Assembly (NCBI GenBank): GCA_005883215.1
Contig: VAYS01000012.1
Coordinates: 1 to 64,000 of the forward strand
Reading direction: 5' to 3'
Origin: Actinomycetota bacterium
GTDB taxonomy: Bacteria > Actinomycetota > Thermoleophilia > Solirubrobacterales > Solirubrobacteraceae
DNA: 64,000 nt
Shown here: positions 59,148 through 64,000 of the stretch, piece after piece
Layout: every line of letters starts with the position of its first letter
Position numbering within the stretch: the first letter of the stretch is position 1
Program-made: the position numbers and the translations under genes
Notes under the pieces: model-generated
What the model saw: the letters and a program-made list of their open reading frames with translations, nothing else
Databases searched by the model: none
Told to the model about the DNA's origin: nothing

Positions 59148-60371
59148 GTGGCGGAACAGCGCCCGGGCCACGTTTCTGATCTGGATCTCCTCCGAGCCCT
59201 CGGTGATCCGGTAGCGGCGGTGGTGGCGATAGACGTGCTCGAACGGCTTGGCCCGTGTGTAGCCGATGCCACCGTGGACCTGGATCGCGCGGTCGGCGGC
59301 TTCGCACGCCAGGCGGTTGGCGCGGTAGTTGCACATCGACACCCGGTCGGGCACTCCCGAGATTCCCTCGCGGTCCATCTCCCAGGCGGTGCGGCGCACG
59401 AGCGTGCGCACCAGCTCGGCGTCGGTGTGCAGTTCGACCAGCGGCCACTGGATCGCCTGGCGCTCTGACAGCGGTCGCCCGAACGTGACGCGCTCGCGCG
59501 CGTAGCGGACGCTCTCGTCGATGCAGAACTGCGCCGCACCCACTCCCGAGGCGGCCTGGCGGATGCGGTTCTCGTTGACGAACACGAGCATCGCCGCCAG
59601 CCCGCCGTCGAGCTGGCCGACGACCGCATCGTCGGGCACGCGCACGTCGGTCAGCCGCACCTCGGAGTGGTCAGAGGGCATGTTGAACGTCCAGTGCTGA
59701 TAAAGGACCTCGAAGCCGGGGGTGTCGGTGGGGACCAGGAACGCCGTGATCCCGCGCGGCGAGCCCGCCTCGCCTGACGTCCGGGCGAACACCAGGTCGT
59801 GGGTGGCCCGGTGCATTCCGGTGTTGAATCGCTTGGCCCCGTTGATGACCCAGTCGCCCCCGTCCGGGGCGGCGGTCGTCTCCAGCCAGGTCGCGTCGCT
59901 GCCGTGTCCCGGCTCGGTCAGCCCGAAGCCGATCAGCACTTGGCGTCTGATGATCGGCTCGATCAGCTCGCGCTGGGCGGACGTCCCGACCGCCTCGAGC
60001 ACCCGTACGATGGGGAAGTTGCCCACGATCGCCGACTCGGTCTGGAGATCGGAGTGCAGGCCGAGCGGCTTGTTGGCCAGGTGCTCGCGCACGCAGGCCA
60101 TGGCCAGGTTGGTCCCGCCCGCGCCGCCGTGCTCGCGCGCGAGCGAGTAGCGGTAAAGGCCGGCCCGGTCGGCTCGGCCCATCATCTCCTCGAGCAGGTC
60201 CTCCCACTCGCGCCGGGGGATGCCGCCGTGCTCGACGTCGGTGCGCGCGAACTCGCGCCGGTGGTCGAAGTACTGCGGATGCTCGGCCTCGAGCGGCGCG
60301 ATCTCCCGGGCGATGAACTCGTCCAGGTCGGTCAGCAGCCGACCGATCTCCGCTGGGATCTCGAAGTCCAT
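59142..60371 (-). CDS. acyl-CoA dehydrogenase
   Basis: FAD-dependent ACAD of 409 aa. N-terminal helices (EIGRLLTDLDEFIAREIAPLE) are followed by the FAD/substrate beta domain with GFGLTEPGHGSDATWLET and INGAKRFNTG, then the C-terminal helical domain with RVTFGRPLSERQAIQWPLVE, QVHGGIGYTR and the catalytic Glu in YRITEGSEEIQI. ATG 60371 is used. The first about 80 codons are repeated exactly at 60615-60840 by a tandem duplication. It is convergent with the acyl-CoA synthetase. Confidence 0.95.
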   Translation of the reverse strand: MDFEIPAEIGRLLTDLDEFIAREIAPLEAEHPQYFDHRREFARTDVEHGGIPRREWEDLLEEMMGRADRAGLYRYSLAREHGGAGGTNLAMACVREHLANKPLGLHSDLQTESAIVGNFPIVRVLEAVGTSAQRELIEPIIRRQVLIGFGLTEPGHGSDATWLETTAAPDGGDWVINGAKRFNTGMHRATHDLVFARTSGEAGSPRGITAFLVPTDTPGFEVLYQHWTFNMPSDHSEVRLTDVRVPDDAVVGQLDGGLAAMLVFVNENRIRQAASGVGAAQFCIDESVRYARERVTFGRPLSERQAIQWPLVELHTDAELVRTLVRRTAWEMDREGISGVPDRVSMCNYRANRLACEAADRAIQVHGGIGYTRAKPFEHVYRHHRRYRITEGSEEIQIRNVARALFRHA

Positions 60372-60434
60372 GCTCGCCGGGGCCCCGGCGGCGATCCTAG
60401 ACGGCCGCGGCGCGGGAGGGGAAGGGCATCGGGC

Positions 60435-60440
60435 TAGGCT
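60435..60440 (+). promoter_or_regulatory. duplicate -10 box (TAGGCT), first copy
   Basis: First copy of the phosphoesterase promoter, 9 nt before the GTG at 60450 that opens the truncated copy of the gene. Confidence 0.5.
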
Positions 60441-60449
60441 GCGCCGTCA

Positions 60450-60785
60450 GTGCGCGCCCTCGTCATCTCCGACACGCACTTTGGCGCCTGGACCGGCGAA
60501 GACCTGCTGCGCGAACGCCAGAGCCTCGACGTGCTGGCGCCCCACCTCGACGCCATCGACGAGGTCGTCGTCCTGGGCGACCTCTTCGATCTGCTGTTCG
60601 CTCGCGCGCGAGACAGTAGCGGTAAAGGCCGGCCCGGTCGGCTCGGCCCATCATCTCCTCGAGCAGGTCCTCCCACTCGCGCCGGGGGATGCCGCCGTGC
60701 TCGACGTCGGTGCGCGCGAACTCGCGCCGGTGGTCGAAGTACTGCGGATGCTCGGCCTCGAGCGGCGCGATCTCCCGGGCGATGA
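60450..60785 (+). pseudogene. 5' fragment of the metallophosphoesterase gene
   Basis: The first about 55 codons (MRALVISDTHFGAW... to LLFARARD) are identical to the intact gene at 60919. At 60614/60615 the frame runs into antisense acyl-CoA dehydrogenase sequence and ends at 60785. It keeps its promoter, so a 111-aa product could be made but would lack most metal ligands. Confidence 0.85.
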
Positions 60786-60840
60786 ACTCGTCCAGGTCGG
60801 TCAGCAGCCGACCGATCTCCGCTGGGATCTCGAAGTCCAT
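60463..60840 (-). pseudogene. 5' fragment of the acyl-CoA dehydrogenase gene
   Basis: The first about 75 codons (from ATG 60840, to RADRAGLYRY) are identical to the intact gene at 60371. Past the duplication junction at 60615 the frame reads antisense phosphoesterase sequence and stops at 60463. It would make a 125-aa chimera without FAD-binding or catalytic residues. Confidence 0.85.
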
Positions 60841-60903
60841 GCTCGCCGGGGCCCCGGCGGCGATCCTAGACGGCCGCGGCGCGGGAGGGGAAGGGCATCG
60901 GGC

Positions 60904-60909
60904 TAGGCT
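60904..60909 (+). promoter_or_regulatory. -10 box (TAGGCT) of the intact phosphoesterase gene
   Basis: TAGGCT ends 9 nt before GTG 60919. It is the second, identical copy of the box at 60435. Confidence 0.55.
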
Positions 60910-60918
60910 GCGCCGTCA

Positions 60919-62142
60919 GTGCGCGCCCTCGTCATCTCCGACACGCACTTTGGCGCCTGGACCGGCGAAGACCTGCTGCGCGAACGCCAGAGCCTCGACG
61001 TGCTGGCGCCCCACCTCGACGCCATCGACGAGGTCGTCGTCCTGGGCGACCTCTTCGATCTGCTGTTCGCTCGCGCGCGAGACGCCTTCGGCGCGGCCGG
61101 CGGCCTGCTCGACCTCCTGCGCGACAAGCTCCAGGGCAAGCGGCTGGTGTTCGTGGCGGGCAACCACGACCATCACGTGATCACCCGCGAGGCCGAGGTC
61201 GAGCTCGAGCTCGAGCTCGCCACGGGGGAGACACCCGAGCGCGCGCGCGAGCGCCTGGATGAGCACTCCTACTTCCGCCGCTTTCTGGCCCGGCGGCTGG
61301 AGGGCGTCGCGGTCGAGCACCGCTACCCGGTCTATGTGTTCGGCGGCGTGCTGTGCACGCACGGGCACTATCTGGACCCCCACGCGCGCCGCTCGGGCTC
61401 GCTGGGCAGCCGCCTGCTGGGGCGCGCGATCTGGAGGATCGCGCTCGGCGGCCGGGGACTGCCCCGGACGCTCGCGGACTACGAAGCGGTCATCACCCTG
61501 CTGACCGAGGAGCTGTACACGCTCGCCCAGCTTCCGCACGGCACCCAGGCCCAGCGCAACGTCTACGCCTGGGCTCAGCGGCTGGGGGCGGTCGCCCGAG
61601 CGCTCAAGAGCCCCGGAAGCCTGGTCGGGGCGATCGCGTCGCGCCTCGGGAGCGCGCTGGGCCCCCGAGCTGTCTCCCCGGCCTCGGCGCCCGCGGCGAA
61701 CGGGCCGGACTCCGGGCGTCAATACCGGGAGGCCCTGGCCCGCGAGGTGAAGCGGCGCGCCGCCGTCGGTGCCCCCGGAAATCCCCTGGACACCAGCTAC
61801 CCGCTGGCGCGGATGGTCGCCCCCAGCGATCCCCGCGAGCACGCCCTCGAGGCCTTTGACCGGGTCGTCCACACCCTGGGCTGGGACCGCGAGGCGCGGC
61901 AGATCGTCTTTGCCCACACCCACCAGCCCGTGGCCGACGTGACCGTGCCCGGGAGCTCGGTCCGCTACTGGAACACCGGGTCCTGGATCTATGAGCCCGA
62001 CCTCTCCTCGGCTCAGGCCTACCTGGGCTATCTGCGGCGCGCGTGGCCGGGCAGCGTGGTGATCATCGACACCGACGAGCCCCAGCCGCAGCTGCTCGAG
62101 CTGCGCCGCCACCTCAACCCCCTGTTCGCCGAAGCCAAGTAG
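60919..62142 (+). CDS. calcineurin-like metallophosphoesterase
   Basis: A 407-aa cytosolic phosphoesterase. Dimetal-site motifs are SDTHFG (residues 7-12), GDLFDLLF near 43, GNHDHH near 81, the His in CTHGHYLD and the HTHQPV near the C-terminal end. Between about 185 and 325 there is a helical insertion of low similarity. The substrate is not readable; UDP-2,3-diacylglucosamine hydrolase-like and nucleotide phosphatase relatives share this layout. GTG 60919 follows TAGGCT by 9 nt. The cyclase-family gene follows after 10 bp. Confidence 0.92.
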   Translation: MRALVISDTHFGAWTGEDLLRERQSLDVLAPHLDAIDEVVVLGDLFDLLFARARDAFGAAGGLLDLLRDKLQGKRLVFVAGNHDHHVITREAEVELELELATGETPERARERLDEHSYFRRFLARRLEGVAVEHRYPVYVFGGVLCTHGHYLDPHARRSGSLGSRLLGRAIWRIALGGRGLPRTLADYEAVITLLTEELYTLAQLPHGTQAQRNVYAWAQRLGAVARALKSPGSLVGAIASRLGSALGPRAVSPASAPAANGPDSGRQYREALAREVKRRAAVGAPGNPLDTSYPLARMVAPSDPREHALEAFDRVVHTLGWDREARQIVFAHTHQPVADVTVPGSSVRYWNTGSWIYEPDLSSAQAYLGYLRRAWPGSVVIIDTDEPQPQLLELRRHLNPLFAEAK

Positions 62143-62152
62143 CGTCCCGGCG

Positions 62153-62914
62153 GTGCGCATCGTCGACCTGTCGGCCCCGATCGTCCCCTCGTCTCCGGAG
62201 ACGCCCGAGCCGCTGCGCACCGAGCTGACCTTCCGCGACCACGCCGAGGGCGCGGGGACGATCGAGGCGATGTTCGGCGTGCCGGCGCGCCTCCTGCGCG
62301 ACGGAGAAGGTTGGGCGGTGGAGGAGTTCACCCGCCTGGGCACCCACAACAGCACCCACGTGGACGCCCCCTGGCACTACAACTCGACCATCGGCGGCCA
62401 GCCGGCCCAGACCATCGACCAGCTTCCCCTGGAGTGGTTTCTGGGCCCGGGCGTGGTGCTCGACTTCTCGGCCAAGGCCGACGGCGATGCGGTTGGCGCC
62501 GCCGAGGTGGAGGCCGAGCTCGGTCGCCTCGGTCATCCCCTGGCCGAGGGCGACATCGTCCTGGTGCGCACCGACCGCGACCGCTACCTCGAGGCTCCGG
62601 ACTACATCGCCCGCGGCCCCGGCGTGAGCGCCCAGGCCACCCGCTGGCTGTTCGAGCACGGGGTGCGGGTGATGGGCATCGACGCCTGGGGCTGGGACGC
62701 GCCGTTGGGGATGCAGGCCGAGGAGGCGCGCAGGCGCGACGAGCCCGGCGTCTTCTGGGCCGCCCACCAGGCCGACCTGCCCTACTGTCAGATCGAGCGG
62801 CTGGCCGGCCTCGACCAGCTTCCCCCCACCGGGTTTGAGGTCGCCTGCTTTCCCCTGCGGATCGTGGGGGCGAGCGCGGGACCGGCGCGCGTGGTAGCGA
62901 TCCTCGAGCGCTGA
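62153..62914 (+). CDS. cyclase-family metal-dependent hydrolase (kynurenine formamidase-like)
   Basis: A 253-aa member of the cyclase/KynB family. The metal motif HxGTHxDxPxH appears as LGTHNSTHVDAPWHY (residues about 62-76), with the His/Asp ligands in place but the first His replaced by Leu-Gly. DLSAPIVPSSPETP at the N-terminus and PGVSAQATRWLFEHGVRVMGIDAWGWD are typical. Related enzymes hydrolyse formylkynurenine or cyclic amides, and the substrate here is unknown. It lies 10 bp downstream of the phosphoesterase and is probably co-transcribed. Confidence 0.9.
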   Translation: MRIVDLSAPIVPSSPETPEPLRTELTFRDHAEGAGTIEAMFGVPARLLRDGEGWAVEEFTRLGTHNSTHVDAPWHYNSTIGGQPAQTIDQLPLEWFLGPGVVLDFSAKADGDAVGAAEVEAELGRLGHPLAEGDIVLVRTDRDRYLEAPDYIARGPGVSAQATRWLFEHGVRVMGIDAWGWDAPLGMQAEEARRRDEPGVFWAAHQADLPYCQIERLAGLDQLPPTGFEVACFPLRIVGASAGPARVVAILER

Positions 62915-62958
62915 GCCGGCGGCGCCCGTGACCAACCGGCGACCGCCGCAGCGCTGGC

Positions 62959-62964
62959 TATCTT
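62959..62964 (+). promoter_or_regulatory. -10 box (TATCTT)
   Basis: TATCTT ends 8 nt before GTG 62973. Confidence 0.45.
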
Positions 62965-62972
62965 CGGACAGC

Positions 62973-64000
62973 GTGCCACTGCCCTGTAGATCCGTCGCGC
63001 GCCGCCCGACCGCAAAGGCCGTCGCCGGTCTGCTTTTGGCCGCGGCCGGGGCGGGATGCGCGCTGGTGGGCGGCGCGGTCGCCGGCGCCGCTCCCCGCCA
63101 CCCCGCCCCGCCGCGTCGGGCGGCCGCCCGCCGCCCGCCGCCGCCCCCGCCCCTGGCGCCCACCGCGGCCTGGCGGCGGATCGTGTGGGGGATGGGGGAT
63201 CAGAACTACGAGCTGTTCAGCGACCGGCGCTGGCGCCAGATGCCAATGCGTCACGTGCGCTACTTCGTCCCCTGGGACCTGCGGCGCGAGCCCCGCTACC
63301 TGCGCGCAGCCGACCGCTGGCTGCGCACGGCGCGCCGGGCCCACGCCATTCCCCTGATCGCCTTCACCCAGTCCGATCGCCGCGGCCACAGCCGCGACCT
63401 GCCCACCCGGGCGCAGTACCGCCATAACGTCGGCTGGATCGTGCATCGCTACTCCTGGGTGCGCGAGTGGACGCCGTGGAATGAGGCCAACCTGCTCGAC
63501 CAGCCGACCCTGCGCAGCCCGGGCCGGACCGCCGAGTTTTGGAAATACCTGCGCCACCGCTGTCCCACCTGTACCGTCACCTCCCCGTCGCTGGTCGGCT
63601 ACTCGCACTCGCCGACCCGGTGGCTGCACCGCTTCCTGCGGGCGGCCAAGGGACTCAACGGCCCGTGGGCATTGCACCTCTACAACGACGTCAACGAGTT
63701 TCACCCCTACGCCCTCAGCCGCTTCGTGCGACTGCTGCGTGGCCCCCTGTGGGTGACCGAAGCCAACGGCTGGCTGCGCTTCTTTCCTCGGCTCAAGCTC
63801 AACTACCGCCGCCAAGAGCGCGCCGTGCGCTACCTGTTTACCCTCGCCGCCCAGGCGTACCCGCGCGTGCAGCGCTGGTACCTGTACCAGTGGTTCGGGT
63901 CGCCCGGGCATCTGCGCTGGGACAGCGGGCTGGTCGACCGCCACGCCCGCGCGCGCCCCGCCATGCGCGTCGTCCAGCGCCGCGTGCTTCCCCGCGGCGT
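62973..64000 (+). CDS. secreted clan GH-A glycoside hydrolase-like protein (3' end outside window)
   Basis: At least 342 aa, cut by the window edge. The GTG at 62973 gives a signal segment (residues 16-37) and a Pro/Arg linker. A TIM-barrel follows (MGDQNYELFSDRRWRQ; VRYFVPWDL). The acid/base Glu is in WTPWNEANLLDQ and the nucleophile Glu in WVTEANGW, the clan GH-A placement (WNE after strand 4, TE after strand 7). Sequence between them (LHLYNDVNEFHP) is typical of substrate-groove loops. Substrate unknown. Confidence 0.8.
   Translation, partial: MPLPCRSVARRPTAKAVAGLLLAAAGAGCALVGGAVAGAAPRHPAPPRRAAARRPPPPPPLAPTAAWRRIVWGMGDQNYELFSDRRWRQMPMRHVRYFVPWDLRREPRYLRAADRWLRTARRAHAIPLIAFTQSDRRGHSRDLPTRAQYRHNVGWIVHRYSWVREWTPWNEANLLDQPTLRSPGRTAEFWKYLRHRCPTCTVTSPSLVGYSHSPTRWLHRFLRAAKGLNGPWALHLYNDVNEFHPYALSRFVRLLRGPLWVTEANGWLRFFPRLKLNYRRQERAVRYLFTLAAQAYPRVQRWYLYQWFGSPGHLRWDSGLVDRHARARPAMRVVQRRVLPRG

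Larger units (their letters stand above)
60131..61068. repeat. 469-bp perfect tandem duplication (two copies)
   Basis: 60131-60599 and 60600-61068 are identical except for two bases next to the junction (60144-60145 CG versus 60613-60614 AC). Each copy holds the 5' end of the acyl-CoA dehydrogenase, the divergent promoter region and the 5' end of the phosphoesterase. A 13-bp sequence GCTCGCGCGCGAG occurs at 60131, 60600 and 61069, marking both borders and the junction. With the next base the first copy is a perfect 14-bp palindrome. Confidence 0.95.

Noticed and set aside
60220-60906. 228-aa plus-strand ORF spanning both copies of the duplication
   Set aside because: It is the antisense shadow of the two dehydrogenase 5' ends. 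Its internal repeat is only the DNA duplication.

Overview
The window is a high-GC (roughly 70%) bacterial chromosome segment. Dense genes, many GTG/TTG starts, many lipoprotein and Tat/Sec-like signal peptides, MMPL and LPG-flippase-like membrane proteins, an MprA/MprB-like two-component pair and frequent leaderless promoters all point to an actinobacterium. The mix of proteins fits the class Thermoleophilia (Solirubrobacterales) best. That placement is inference from protein flavour, not from a marker-gene tree.

Layout. 1-3000: MMPL transporter and an epoxide-hydrolase-like alpha/beta hydrolase (cut by the window edge). 3000-14000: housekeeping genes (leuS, TIGR00725/LOG-like, holA, rpsT, murJ, lepA) with a LysR regulator and a secreted orphan. 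14000-17250: small enzymes (two-domain VOC protein, YjbQ, SDR, cupin) and a histone-H1-like basic protein. 17350-20180: a secreted protein made of two Cys-rich repeats, overlapping a CHASE2 adenylate/guanylate cyclase. 20200-25270: a compact cell-envelope block with a cupredoxin-like lipoprotein operon on the minus strand, and on the plus strand three exported proteins ending in a polysaccharide deacetylase. 25280-31700: fused spermidine-synthase-like protein, single-domain response regulator, sensor kinase/response regulator pair and a 708-aa multipass protein. 31695-38630: lipoprotein, membrane-anchored GH2, LPG-flippase-like protein, NRAMP-like transporter next to an MgtE_N/CBS/PRC protein, and a cyclic-nucleotide-binding protein. 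38800-47920: a surface-polysaccharide-like block (multipass protein, DMF-amidase-like lipoprotein, asnB, sugar transferase, DUF354 glycosyltransferase-like, PQQ propeller with a repetitive tail). 48000-51180: a three-repeat orphan protein, PECR/DECR-like SDR, enoyl-CoA hydratase, VOC protein. 51209-51474: tRNA-Gly(TCC) and tRNA-Pro(GGG), followed by about 650 bp without a credible gene. 52127-64000: small orphan, secreted beta-helix/FG-GAP protein, MpaA-like amidase, GalM-like epimerase, acyl-CoA synthetase, acyl-CoA dehydrogenase, metallophosphoesterase, cyclase-family hydrolase and a secreted clan GH-A glycosidase (cut by the window edge).

The most notable observations are these. (1) A 469-bp perfect tandem duplication (60131-61068) copies the divergent promoter and both 5' gene ends of the acyl-CoA dehydrogenase/phosphoesterase pair while leaving both full genes intact. 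(2) An NRAMP homologue has a degenerate metal site (DPGN to DAGG; the Met ligand to Thr) and sits directly downstream of a soluble MgtE_N-CBS protein, suggesting a Mg2+ transporter with a separate Mg2+ sensor. (3) TANNNT boxes lie 7-12 nt upstream of about 20 start codons that mostly lack Shine-Dalgarno sequences (leaderless mRNAs). In two cases they appear to drive a 14-16 codon mini-ORF whose stop overlaps the start of the real gene. (4) Several lineage-specific repeat proteins are present: WML-QP-VR-S-REVL triplets, duplicated CGxFC modules, and a 30-bp repeat tail open in two frames. (5) A four-gene cupredoxin-lipoprotein/multipass operon ends in a 42-aa membrane microprotein.
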